Assembly: GCF_024139115.2 (NCBI RefSeq)
Contig: NC_085141.1
Location: 390,090,632 to 390,154,631, forward strand
Length of the DNA: 64,000 nt
Direction of reading: 5' to 3'
From: Armigeres subalbatus
Lineage: Eukaryota; Arthropoda; Insecta; Diptera; Culicidae
Positions 24,150 through 34,885 of the stretch are shown here, piece after piece. Each line of letters starts with the position of its first letter. Within the stretch, counting starts at the first letter, position 1. A program made the position numbers and the translations under genes. The notes under the pieces are model-generated. The model made no database searches. It saw only the letters and a list, made by a program, of their open reading frames with translations, and was not told the DNA's origin.

Positions 24150-24473
24150 GCAGGGCAGGGCAGCAGGGACTATGTCCAAGGGCTTGACGATCCCTCCCCA
24201 GGCCATTTGCGAGTTGTGGCGCTTGCCTAGGATGTGGTGGGGTTTGACAGTGGGCCCTGTTAAACCTCTATAAAAAGCTGCATGTATCCGCAAGTAGGCT
24301 CCGCCAAAGCGACCGTGTGCCGCTCAAAGCGCACAAGCCCAAGTCCTGGTGTTAGGTGGGACGCTAAACAGCCCTGACACGACGGCCCTCCGACGAGACA
24401 GGAGGATTGCGCAGGCCCAATAAGCCGCCATTAAAAACAACTATTACGAACGACATAGAAGATAATACGACTT
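24150..24473 (+). promoter_or_regulatory. 5' UTR of RTE copy A
   Basis: It begins near gggactatgtccaagggctt and includes the module ttgcctaggatgtggtgggg and caaagcgaccgtgtgccgct. The same module heads the retroposon at 18.1 kb, and matches 15230-15362 and 50575-50735 on the minus strand. Its conserved place just ahead of three otherwise different bodies suggests an internal promoter or template-jumping signal. That role is inferred. The last in-frame stop before the endonuclease frame lies near 24470. Confidence 0.5.
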
Positions 24474-26598
24474 GATACAATCGGCAACGACCTAGGCGAC
24501 GAATAAAGGATCACGATTGGAAGCTTGGAACATGGAACTGCAAGTCGCAAGGCTGCGCAGGTTGCGACAAGATAATCTACGATGAATTACATCCCCGCAA
24601 CTTCGCTGTCGTAGCGCTGCAGGAAATTTGCTGGACAGGACAGAAAGTGTGGAAAAGCGGGCATCGAGCGGCTACCTTCTACCAAAGCTGTGGCACCACC
24701 AATGAGCTGGGAGCCAGCTTCATAGTGCTGGGAAAGATGCGCCAACGCGCGATTGGGTGGCAGCCAATCAACGCAAGGATGTGTAAGCTGAGGATTAAAG
24801 GCCGTTTCTTCAACTATAGCATCATCAACGTGCACTGTCCACACGAAGGGAGATCCGACGACGAGAAAGAAGCGTTCTATGCGCAGCTGGAGCAGACATA
24901 CGATGGATGCCCACTGCGGGACGTCAAAATCGTCATCGGTGACATGAACGCTCAGGTAGGAAGGGAGGAAATGTATAGACCGGTCATCGGACCGGATAGT
25001 CTGCATACCGTATCGAACGACAACGGCCAACGATGCATAAACTTTGCAGCCTCCCGCGGAATGGTAGTCCGAAGCACTTTCTTCCCCCGCAAGAATATCC
25101 ACAAGGCCACATGGAAATCATCTGATCAAGTAACGGAAAACCAAATCGACCACGTTTTAATCGACGGTAAATTCTTCTCTGACATCACGAACGTCCGCAC
25201 TTACCGCAGTGCGAATATTGAATCCGACCACTACCTCGTTGCAGTATGTCTGCGCTCAAAACTCTCGACGGTGATCAACACGCGTCGGAGTCGTCCGCCG
25301 CGGCAAAAAATTTGACGGCTACAAGACTGTAGACTAGCCCAAGACTACGCGCAGCAGCTGGAAGTGGCACTCCCAACGGAAGAGCAGCTAGGCGCAGCAT
25401 CCGCCATTGGAAGCACCGCAACCGCTGCACTAGGCACGGTGGCTCCGGATCAGAGAAACGACTGGTATGACGGCGAATGTGAGCAGTTAGTTGAGGAGAA
25501 GAATGCAGCATGGGCGAGATTGCTGCAACACCGCACGAGGGCGAACGAGGCACGATACAAACGGGCGCGGAACAGTCAAAACTCGATTTTCCGGAGGAAA
25601 AAGCGCCAGCAGAAAGATCGAGACCGTGAAGAGACGGAGGAACTGTACCGCGCTAATAACCCACGAAAGTTCTATGAGAAGTTGAACCGCCCACGTAAGG
25701 GCCACGTGCCACAGCCCGATATGTGTAAGGACATAAACGGGAACCTTTTTACAAACGAGCGTGAGGTGATTCAAAGGTGGCGGCAGCACTACGAAGAGCA
25801 CCTGAATGGCGATATGGCAGACAACGGTGGCGGTATGGTAATGAACCTAGGAGCACGCGCGCAGGACATGCGACTTCCGGCTCCGAATCTCCAGGAAATC
25901 CAGGAGGAGATCGGCCGGCTGAAAAACAACAAAGCCCCTGGAGTTGACCAACTACCAGGAGAGCTGTTTAAACACGGTGGTGAAGCACTGGCTAGAGCGC
26001 TGCACTGGGTGATTACCTTCCTTCTCCAAGGTTTGGGATGATGAGGTTCTGCCGCAGGAGTGGACGGAAGGTGTCGTGTGTCCCATCTACAAAAAGGTCG
26101 ATAAGCTGGATTGTAGCAACTACCGCGCAATCACATTGCTGAACGCCGCCTACAAGGTACTCTCCCAAATTTTATGCCGCCGACTAATACCAATTGCAAG
26201 AGAGTTCGTGGGGCAGTACCAGGCGGGATTTATGGGTGAACGCTCTACCACAGACCAGGCGCCATACGTCAGATATTGCAGAAATGCCGCGAATACAACG
26301 TGCCCACACGTCATCTATTTATTGACTTCAAAGCCGCATATGATACAATCGATCGGGACCAGCTATGGCAGCTAATGCACGAAAGCGGATTTCCGGATAA
26401 ACTGACACGGTTGATCAAGGCGACGATGGATCGGGTGATGTGCGTAGTTCGAGTTTCAGGGGCATTCTCGAGTCCCTTCGAAACGCGTAGAGGGTTACGG
26501 CAAGGTGATGGTCTTTCATGTCTGCTATTCAACATCGCTTTGGAGGGAGTAATACGAAGGGCAGGGATTGACACGAGTGGTACGATTTTTACGAAGTA
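24474..26598 (+). pseudogene. RTE-clade non-LTR retrotransposon copy A: endonuclease and RT, 5' portion
   Basis: An AP-type endonuclease runs from about 24510 (KLGTWNCKS, VALQEICW, IGDMNAQVG, ENQIDHVLIDG, ESDHYLV) to about 25315. After a frameshift, 25330-26041 gives a linker (RNDWYDGECEQLVEEKNAAW) and the start of the RT (NNKAPGVDQLPGELFK). Two more shifts (near 26035 and 26260) lead into DFKAAYDTIDRDQLW and RRGLRQGDGLSCLLFNIALE. The frame is cut at 26598 by insertion of copy B, just before the catalytic FADD box, and resumes at 30044. Domain order and the YGHETW and W-x-GHV motifs downstream fit the RTE clade, where the mosquito member is JAM1. Confidence 0.85.
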
Positions 26599-29500
26599 AT
26601 TTCATTTCATTTATTTAGTTAACATCTAAACAGATAACACTGAATCAACAATTTGACGCCACAATGCACGGTTCGAGGCCGCATCTCTCCATCCTCGGAT
26701 ACGCCCCACGCTCGCCAAGTCGTTCTGCACCTGGTCTGCCCATCTCGCTCGCTGCGCTCCACGCCGTCTCGTAACTGCCGGATCGGAAGCGAACACCATC
26801 TTTGCAGGGTTGCTGTTCGGCATTCTTGCAACATGTCCTGCCCATCGTACCCTTCCGGATTTAGCTACCTTCTGGATACTGGGTTCGCCGTAAAGTTGGG
26901 CGAGCTCATGGTTCATTCTTCGCCGCCACACACCGTCTTCTTGCACACCGCCAAAGATGGTCCTAAGCACCCGTCTCTCGAATACTCCGAGTGCTTGCAA
27001 GTCCTCCTCGAGCATTGTCCATGTTTCATGGCCGTAGAGGACAACCGGTCTTATTAGCGTCTTGTACATGACACATTTGGTGCGGTGGCGAATCTTTTTT
27101 GACCGCAGTTTCTTTTGGAGCCCGTAGTAGGCCCGACTTCCACAGATGATGCGCCTTCGTATTTCACGACTAACGTTGTTGTCAGCCGTTAGCAAGGATC
27201 CGAGGTAGACGAATTCCTCGACCACCTCGAAGGTATCCCCGTCTATCGTAACACTGCTTCCCAGGCGGGCCCTGTCGCGCTCGGTTCCGCCCACAAGCAT
27301 GTACTTTGTCTTTGACGCATTCACCACCAGTCCAACTTTTGTTGGTTCACGTTTCAGGCGGGTGTACAGTTCTGCCACCTTTGCAAATGTTCGGCCGACA
27401 ATGTCCATGTCATCCGCGAAGCAAATAAATTGACTGGATCTGTTGAAAATCGTACCCCGGCTGTTACACCCGGCTCTCCGCATGACACCTTCTAGCGCAA
27501 TGTTGAACAACAGGCACGAAAGTCCATCACCTTGTCTTAGTCCCCGGCGCGATTCGAACGAACTGGAGTGTTCGCCCGAAATCTTCACACAGTTTTGCAC
27601 ACCATCCACCGTTGCTTTGATCAGTCTGGTAAGCTTCCCAGGGAAGCTGTTCTCGTCCATAATTTTCCATAGCTCTACGCGGTCTATACTGTCGTATGCC
27701 GCCTTGAAATCAACGAACAGATGGTGCGTTGGGACCTGGTATTCACGGCATTTTTGAAGGATTTGCCGTACAGTAAAGATCTGGTCCGTTGTCGAGCGGC
27801 CGTCAACGAAGCCGGCTTGATAACTTCCCACAAACTCGTTCACTAATGGTGACAGACGACGGAAGATGATCTGGGATATCACTTTGTAGGCGGCATTAAG
27901 GATGGTGATCGCTCGAAAGTTCTCACACTCCAGTTTGTCGCCTTTCTTGTAGATGGGGCATATAACCCCTTCCTTCCACTCCTCCGGTAGCTGTTCGGTT
28001 TCCCAGATTCTGACTATCAGTTTGTGCAGGCAAGTGGCCAGCTTTTCCGGGCCCATCTTGATGAGCTCAGCTCCGATACCATCCTTACCAGCGGCTTTGT
28101 TGGTCTTTAGCTGTTGAATGGCATCCTTAACTTCCCTCAAGGTGGTTGGCTTCCATCGTCCGCTGAACTGACGTAGTCATCTCCTCCGCTGCCTTGACTT
28201 TCACTGCCTGTACTCTCAGCGCCATTCAGATGTTCCTCGTAGTGCTGCTTCCACCTTTCGATCACCACACGTTCGTCCGTCAAGATGCTCCCATCCTTAT
28301 TCCGTCACATTTCGGCTCGCGGCACGAAGCCTTTGCGGGATGCGTTGAGCTTCTGATAGAATTTGCGTGTATCTTGAGAACGGCACAGCTGTTCCATCTC
28401 CTCGCACTCCGCTTCTTCCAGGCGGCGTTTCCTCTCCTGAAAAAGGCGGGTCTGCTGTCTCCGCTTCCGTCTATAAAGTTCCACGTTCTGCCGGGTACCT
28501 TGCTGCAGCGCGACCGCCCGCGCTGCGTCCTTCTCCTCCAGAATCTGTCTGCACTCTTCGTCGAGCCAATCGTTCCGTCGACTTCGACCCATATACCCGA
28601 CATTGTTCTCCGCTGCGTCGTTAATGGCTGCTTTGACTGTATTCCAGCAGTCCTCAAGAGGGGCCCCATCGAGCTCACCCTCTTCCGGCAACGCTGCCTC
28701 GAGATGCTGCGCGTATGCAGTGGCGACATCATGTTGCTTCAGTCGCTCTAGGTCGTACCGCGGCGGTCGTCGGTACCGAACATTGTTGATGACGGATAGT
28801 TTTGGGCGCAGTTTAACCATCACCAGATAGTGGTCAGAGTCGATGTTAGCGCCACGATATGTCCTGACGTCGACAATGTCGGAGAAGTGCCGTCCATCAA
28901 TCAGAACGTGGTCGATTTATGATTCTGTCTGCAGTGGTGATCTCCAGGTGTACCGATACGGGAGGCTGTGTTGGAAGTAGGTGCTACGAATGGCCATATT
29001 CTTGGAGGCGGCGAAATCAATTAGTCGTCGGCTGTTTTCGTTCGTCAGCCGGTGAGCGCTGAACTTTCCAATAGTCGGTCTAAACTCCTCCTCTTGGCCA
29101 ACCTGAGCGTTCAAATCTCCTATGATGATTTTGACGTCGTGGCTTGGGCAGCTGTCGTACTCACGTTCCAGCTGCGCGTAGAATGCGTCCTTATCATCAT
29201 CAGTGCTTCCGGAGTGTGGGCTATGGACGTTGATTATGCTGAAGTTGAAGAACCGGCCTTTGATCCTCAACCTGCACATTCTTTCATTGATCGGCCACCA
29301 CCCGATCACGCGCCTTTGCATATCGCCCATCACTATGAAAGCTGTTCCCAGCTCGTGTGTGTTGCCGCAGCTCTGGTAGATGGTATGATTACCTCTAAAC
29401 GTTCGCACCATTGATCCCTTCCAACAAACCTCCTGCAGCGCTACGATGCCGAATCCACGGTCCTTGAGCACATCGGCGAGTATGCGTGTGCTCCCGATGA

Positions 29501-30037
29501 AGTTGAGAGATTTGCAGTTCCACGAACCGAGTTTCCAATCGCTAGTCCCTTTTCGTCGCAGTGGTCTTCGTCGATGGTTCCGGTCCGTACTCTCTTGTTG
29601 ATTGTTCGTTGCTTATGATTTTTAAAGGCTGGCTTGCAGGGCCTGACACCAAACCCCTAAATTTACGGAGGACCATTCTCCTTATTTCCGGTGGACCATG
29701 GTGCACAGTTTCACTTTAGAGTCCCTCGCTGGCACTCGGACGATGATCAGCCGCCCCTAACATGGAGACCAGACGCTGTTGTGAGCCGATCCTGACATGG
29801 AGAACAGACGCTCAATAAGATTTGCACCTCCGGAAGAGCAAACCCCCTTCCCTGTCAGCATACGACCATAGTTCCCACCGGGGTTGGTTACCCGATCTTC
29901 CCTAAGGTTGCTCGTATCCCGGCCAGCACCGCGGGGAGGTAGGGATAGGAGTTGCTGGGTAAGAGGCTAAGGACCGCGAGATGGGGTCTATTTTATTCCT
30001 TCAGGTACGCGAAGTACCAATGGTACGCTTTACCCAG
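26599..30037 (-). mobile_element. RTE copy B, near full length, nested in copy A
   Basis: A 3.4-kb minus-strand element interrupts copy A. The flanks repeat acgaagt exactly (26592-26598 and about 30037-30044), extending to about 16 bp with mismatches (acgatttttacgaagt against ccgttttttcacgaagt). The 3' end is a very short UTR after the stop at 26626, ending in taaataaatgaaatgaaatt, the low-complexity tail usual for RTE elements. The 5' UTR occupies about 29545-30037. Confidence 0.85.
26626..29545 (-). pseudogene. RTE copy B ORF: endonuclease, linker, RT and C-terminal domain
   Basis: The endonuclease starts near 29540 (KLGSWNCKSLN) and carries IVALQEVCW, IINVHSPHSGS, IIGDLNAQVG and ANIDSDHYLV. 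The RT (26626-28140, 504 codons open) shows NKAAGKDGIGAELIK, YQAGFVDGRSTTDQ, DFKAAYDSIDR, RRGLRQGDGLSCLLFNIALE, catalytic FADDMD, VVLYGHETWTM and the C-terminal GRVRWAGHVARM. Only a few lesions are visible: an in-frame TAA at about 28918-28920 in the ENQIDH motif, an in-frame stop at about 28302, and a frameshift near 28143. This is the best preserved coding element in the window, but it cannot encode a complete protein as it stands. Confidence 0.9.
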
Positions 30038-30899
30038 CATTTGCCGTGCCGTTTTTTCACGAAGTCCGTCCAGTTATTTGGTTTCGCCGACGACATTGAT
30101 ATCATGGCACGTAACTTTGAGAGGATGGAGGCAGCCTACATCAGACTGAAAAGCGAAGCTAAACGGATTGGACTAGTCATCAACACGTCGAAGACGAAGT
30201 ACATGATAGGAAGAGGCTCAAGAGAGGTCAATGTAAGCCACCCACCACGAGTTTCTATCGGTGTTGACGAAATCGAGGTGGTTGAAGAATTCGTGTACTT
30301 GGGCTCACTGGTGACCGCCGATAACGATACCAGCAGAGAAATTCGGAGTGGCTGGAAATCGTACGTACTTTGGACTCCGTAAGACGCTCCGATCGAATAG
30401 AGTTCGCCGCCGTACCAAACTGACTATCTACAAAACGCTTATAAGACTGGTAGTTCTCTACGGACACGAGACCTGGACGATGCTCGTGGAGGACCAACGC
30501 GCACTTGGAGTTTTTGAAAGGAAAGTGTTGCGTACCATCTATGGTGGGGTGCAGATGGCGGACGGTACGTGGAGGAGGCGAATGAACCATGAGTTGCATC
30601 AGCTGCTGGGAGAACCATCCATCGTTCACACCGTGAAAATCGGATGACTACGGTGGGCCTGGCACGTAGTTAGAATGTCGGACAGTAATCCAGTGAAAAT
30701 AGTTCTTGACAACGATCCGACGGGAACAAGAAGGCGAGGTGCACAGCGGGCAAGGTGGATCGATCAGGTGGAGGACGATTTGCGGACCCTCCGCAGACTG
30801 CGTGATTGGCGAAGTGCAGCCATGGACCGAGCTGAATGGAGAAGACTTTTATGTGCAGCACAGGCCACTCCGGCCTTAGCCTGATAATAAATAAATAAC
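30038..30899 (+). pseudogene. RTE copy A, 3' portion after the nested insertion
   Basis: It resumes with SVQLFGFADDIDIMARNFE, carrying the catalytic FADD box, then TSKTKYMIGRG and VEEFVYLGSLVTADND. Near 30350 it shifts frame and continues through RVRRRTKLTIYKTLIRLVVL, YGHETWTML and GTRRRGAQRARWIDQVEDDL to a stop at 30882-30884. The tail taataaataaataac follows at once, a typical short RTE 3' end. Joining it mentally to 24474-26598 restores the domain order of one element. Confidence 0.85.
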
Positions 30900-31014
30900 G
30901 GAGTAACACCATAAGCCCCGCCCCTTTGGCAAACGAAATGGGTGCACATTTTGTTTGCGCATTTCCACATTCGCTGTTGGGGCTAATGACGGTGGTAGGT
31001 CAGGTTTGGTATAA

Positions 31015-31195
31015 AGTCGTTTGGCATAACGCCGTTTGGCATAAAGGTCGACAGATGATGAAAAGACAGATGATGTGTATTATGGCCCCGAATAGGACAA
31101 TGTACCCCGAAACTCACATCCCCGAATGGAACACTGCCCAGAAATCCATTACCCCAAAAGGCCAATACCCCGAAAACATTTCAAATCTGTAGTAT
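31015..31195. repeat. Short 'gtttggcataa' and 'ccccgaat' units
   Basis: At 31016-31045 gtttggcataa occurs twice. At 31083-31175 ccccgaa(a/t) occurs at least four times with spacers of 15-25 bp. Similar sequence in inverse orientation (attcggggtagtgg) lies at 33375-33470 and attcgggg at about 58915-58940. Non-coding. Confidence 0.5.
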
Positions 31196-31429
31196 TATTT
31201 TTTTTAACATTATTATTATGTTTAACACCAACAGAATCATCGAATCGCAAAATGACAATCTTTGCAAAAAATAAAAAATATAGGTACTTAGAGAAATGTT
31301 GTAAATGTTTAGAAATTCTGTTTAACCAACAGTTTTGATTTTCCGTCTGATTAACTGACTTAAACTGAAATTCTATCCTATCATAACCTGGAAACTATTC
31401 TATGCAAAGGAGTGTGAGAGCATTCATTC

Positions 31430-31535
31430 AATAGATCGCATTTTTCCGGAATAAGGCCTTCTTTAAATGGACGCATTTTCTCAGTATAATGCAGCCAAAA
31501 GAAGTGTTAGCCTTCTTTAAATGAACGTCAACCAG
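31430..31535. repeat. Two diverged units of the 'ccttctttaaat' minisatellite
   Basis: Segments ttttccggaataaggccttctttaaatgg and gcagccaaaagaagtgttagccttctttaaatg match the ~65-70-bp unit arrayed at 33.48-34.13 kb and, inverted, at 57.59-58.18 kb. Confidence 0.5.
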
Positions 31536-32036
31536 ACACTCTCTCTCTCTTTCTCGTTCACTCTTAATCACTCACTCACTCACTCTTACTTACGCACTTA
31601 CTCACTCACTCGCTTTTACTCATGCCCTCCCTGTTACTCACTTTATCATTATTTTTAACTCACCTACTCTCACTCTCTCACTCACTCGCTCTTACTCACT
31701 CACTCACTCTTGCTCATTAGATCATTCATACCACACACTCATTTTTACTCGCTCACTCACTCTTACTTGCTCATTCTATCTTACTTATTCACTTACTCTT
31801 TCTCACTCAATTTTACTCATGTACTCATACTTACTCACTCATTCACTCGCTCCCTTTTACTCCCACTCACTCACTTTTACTCACTCACACTTATTTACTT
31901 ACTCACTCACTTTTATTCACTTATTCATTTTCTATTACTCATTCACTCACTTTTACTCACTCTCACTAACTCATTTAATCTTACACACTTACTCTAACTC
32001 GCTCACTCTTACTAACCCACTCAATCACTTGTCGAT
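31536..32036 (+). repeat. Tetranucleotide-type microsatellite, (ctca/ctta)n, ~500 bp
   Basis: An imperfect (tcac)n/(ttac)n array reading ctcactcactcttactcact throughout. Two plus-strand frames over it (31710-31997, 31819-32151) are Leu/Ser/Thr/His repeats and are not genes. Confidence 0.9.
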
Positions 32037-32039
32037 TCC

Positions 32040-32725
32040 AAGACCACGCTTCATCTATAATCCGTTGCTTTTACTACAGCGAACAAGAAACAAATTCAAC
32101 CTTGGTGCCCTTGTAGCTATGCTGACGTTGACTCCGGCGTTGTGTGCATGAGAACGAGATGCATAATCTCCCCATTCAGGACTCAGGATGTGGGCTGTAG
32201 AACGGGATTTTACGGAGTAAGAATACAACCGTAGGTGGTACAACCCAAGACTTTTGTATGAGAGTAGCATCACTTTCATCCGTTACCACAGATATTGGAC
32301 TTTCTTTAAGGAAAATGCCTTTGTATACACCACGCGAAACCTGATATATATTTTTACCTCTGTAGTTTTTTGTATATATAAAAAACAATGGTTTTTCGTA
32401 TGAAAGTGCACATTTTTAGGACCCCCTCCCCCTTTAAGAGTTACGTAATCTTTAAACATTTCCTAATAAATGCTCATTAAACATCAATTGAATGTTATTA
32501 ACTCTTATTTGTGTTAATATATACTTAAAGCACATGATTAGATAAATGCGTACTCCACGTACCCCACCAGAAGCGCACTTTTACCCCACCGGTGGGATAA
32601 GAGTGCGTTTTCCACTTGTCTTGCAATAAGGGTTCTACCAAAACAAATCTCAATAATTTCAATATTTTTTCCACTGGGTAACATAAAGGAAGAGTATATG
32701 AATCATCGACACTGATTTGATATGC
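32040..32725. other. Unassigned sequence
   Basis: No element or gene recognised. The segment 32550-32620 contains a small inverted repeat (gcgcacttttacccc and ggggataagagtgcg-like). Confidence 0.35.
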
Positions 32726-32739
32726 AGAAGCTTGCTTCA

Positions 32740-33035
32740 GGGGCCCTCCTTAGCCGTGCGGTAAGACGCACGGCTACAAAGCAAGACCATGCTGAGGGTG
32801 GCTGGGTTCGATTCCCGGTGCCGGTCTAGGCAATTTTCGGATTGGAAATTGTCTCGACTTCCCTGGGCATAGAAGTATCATCGTGCTAGCCTCATGATAT
32901 ACGAATGCAAAAATGGTAACCTGGCTTAGAAACCTCGCAGTTAATAACTGTGGAAGTGCTAAATGAACACTAAGCTGCGAGGCGGCTCTGTCCCAGTGTG
33001 GGGATGTAATGCCAATAAGAAGAAGAAGAAGAAGA
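32740..33035 (+). mobile_element. Feilai-type SINE, copy 2, with 14-bp target-site duplication
   Basis: A full-length copy with an intact A-box region (ttagccgtgcggtaagacgc) and perfect B box (ggttcgattcc), ending in (aag)n. It is flanked by agaagcttgcttca at 32726-32739 and 33036-33049, a perfect 14-bp duplication. This is the cleanest SINE in the window and serves as the reference for the other two. Confidence 0.95.
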
Positions 33036-33106
33036 AGAAGCTTGCTTCATAAGGGCCACATGATCGATTGAAAACTAAGTGCGTACTCTTGTCCCACTCT
33101 ACTCTA

Positions 33107-33174
33107 GTGTTTTTTTTTTATTTCTCGAGGTGAACCCGTCCAGGGCCAAAATACTCGTAAATAAAGATAATAAA
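33107..33174 (+). mobile_element. LINE-like 3' end, 'gaggtgaacc..aataaagataataaa'
   Basis: The segment ctcgaggtgaacccgtccag, ggccaaaatactcgt and the tail aaataaagataataaa matches, in the opposite orientation, 60228-60330 (gaggtgaaccggtcaagggc, cgaaaacctcattaataaag). A shared 3' end with an (aataaag)-type tail suggests a severely 5'-truncated non-LTR element. The clade is not determined. Confidence 0.4.
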
Positions 33175-33267
33175 TATGTAGAAATTTTGGCTATCTCAGT
33201 CTTTAAAACCATTAAACGATTAGCGTTTAATGGTTTTAAAGACTGAGATAGCCAAAATTTCTACATA
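33175..33267. repeat. Perfect 44-bp inverted repeat with 5-nt loop
   Basis: Arms 33175-33218 and 33224-33267 are perfectly complementary over 44 bp, with loop attag. The left arm starts tatgtagaaattttggctat. It is flanked by a direct 14-bp repeat, ataaagataataaa, at 33161-33174 and 33296-33309. A transcript would form a perfect 44-bp stem. Confidence 0.95.
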
Positions 33268-33309
33268 AAAACTATTTCCAGTCGTTTCCAATACCATAAA
33301 GATAATAAA

Positions 33310-34140
33310 AGTTATAAACTTTTATCGAGTAATTTTTTTTTCATTGATGTGATATATAAACTTGAAATAATGACTAATTCGGGGTACTTGCTCGTTCGTG
33401 GTAGTGTCCCATTAGAGGTAATGGCATTCGGGGTAGTGGCCTTCAAGGTAATGGCATTATGGGTAGTGTCGTAGAGTCGTGTTTTATATCTGCCTTTTCC
33501 ACTTACCATCTTTTTTGCCCGGCAAGATACAAGAGAGGATATGATTCCATCTTTCAATTCGTATATTTGCTCGCACGGAAAGGTATGTTTCCTGCTTTTA
33601 ATGGATGCATTTGTCTGGTAGAAATCAAAAGAAGATGTGGTTGCTTCAATCCAGGAAATTGCTCGATTTTAGGCAACTGAAGACATGATCCCCCAACGGG
33701 TTCAAATTCCAAGCAGAAGGCAGGAGATGATATGCCTTCTTATTTCAATTATCGGGCATTTACGCGATTTAAGGCAAGGGACAATGTGATCGTTTTTTCA
33801 GGATGCATTTTTCCGGCAAAAGGCAATTGATGATTTGACTCCTTCGATTTAGCGATCGGTTTAAGGTAAAGGGAGATATGATACCTTCTTTGAGAGATGC
33901 ATTTGCCGGCAGAAGTCTAGAGAATATGACTCCTTCTAATTCAGGCATTTCCCCGGTTTAAGGCAAGGGAGATGTGATCTCTTCTTGAGGGATGCATTTG
34001 CCCGGTAGAAGGCAAGAGAGGATATGATTTCTTCTTTTGATTCAGGCATTTGCTTAGTATAAGGAAAGGGAAGATATGATCCTTTCTTTCGACAGGGTGC
34101 ATTTGCCCGACTGATGGTAAGGTAGGTATGAAGCATATGG
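33310..34140 (+). repeat. Degenerate minisatellite, ~65-70-bp unit
   Basis: From about 33375 there are (g)gtaatggcattcggggtagtgg units. From 33480 to 34130 there are about nine diverged copies of a unit containing gcatttgcccggtagaaggcaagagaggatatgattccttctt. Alternate copies read ggtttaaggcaaggg, so the true unit may be a ~135-bp dimer. The same unit occurs inverted at 57.59-58.18 kb. Minus-strand frames over it are not genes. Confidence 0.7.
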
Positions 34141-34207
34141 TGTCGATGGTGAATAAGATCGACAAATAGAAGTAATTAGTTGAGGTCAAGCATCGCAGAA
34201 TCCAAAA

Positions 34208-34320
34208 CAAAATTCACTCGCGTTTTTTAAGGGCACACAACTCAATATGAAAGCATCGCACAACTGTCATTTTCTTTATTCCACGCATGCTGCGCCACAG
34301 CAAAGCTGAAATAATAAAAT
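34208..34320 (-). mobile_element. Partial, diverged copy of the 44.7-kb MITE
   Basis: The stretch cgcgttttttaagggcacac, aactcaatatgaaagcatcg, cacaactgtcattttctttatt, cacgcatgctgcgccacagc matches the inner part of the right half of the MITE at 44693-44912. Only about one half is present. Confidence 0.6.
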
Positions 34321-34324
34321 GCTT

Positions 34325-34412
34325 GTCCTTAAGCACTGAGGAAATGCTTATAGAAAATTAAGTTGAAAAGCAGGCGAAGTTCGAAGAGCCATTGAAGAAG
34401 AAGAAGAACTAA
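34325..34412 (+). mobile_element. SINE/LINE 3' end with (gaa)n tail
   Basis: The order ctgaggaaatgcttatagaa, agcaggcgaagttc, gaagagccattgaagaagaag matches the minus-strand segment at 24036-24130. The (gaa)n tail is followed by an A run. Confidence 0.45.
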
Positions 34413-34453
34413 AAAAAAATTTGCTCAGGCATGCTTTCCATTCATCGAAAATA

Positions 34454-34885
34454 CAGGGGTTAGGCAAAATGATTGAGATAGGCAAAATTTGGCCCAAATT
34501 CAAATCCTTATAACTTTTTGAAAAATTGATGAAATTGGACAAAACCGGAAGCATTCGACGGCAAATTTAGTCAAGATTTAGGAACATGTGCGATCACGAA
34601 TACTGGCCACCGGAGACCGGAAATGTTCCGGATTTTCGGAGGCCATGTCAAAAACACATTTTTTCTGCCGCTCGTATTTTTGTGTGGTTTGAAGTTACAT
34701 CGATAAACATTATTTTCCTAAAAACTAGATCTTATTGAAAATTGAATGCGGGCTGTTGCGCTAAGATCCGTTGAAAAACATCCGAGATATGGCCATTTCA
34801 GTAAAACTGGTTCCGGATACTATGGTCAATTATGTATATCCTTCCAATCACGTATATATTATCCGGTACCATATCAATATTGGTA
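34454..34885 (+). repeat. Outer left arm of the giant fold-back element
   Basis: Non-repetitive terminal segment, nearly identical to the inverse of 39385-39809. Differences are scattered single bases (for example tgcgatcacg against tgcacggtcacg). Confidence 0.85.

Noticed and set aside
28194..28751. 185-codon plus-strand frame
   Set aside because: Antisense shadow of the RTE copy B linker region on the minus strand.
31710..32151. Leu/Ser/Thr-rich frames
   Set aside because: They read through the (ctca)n microsatellite.
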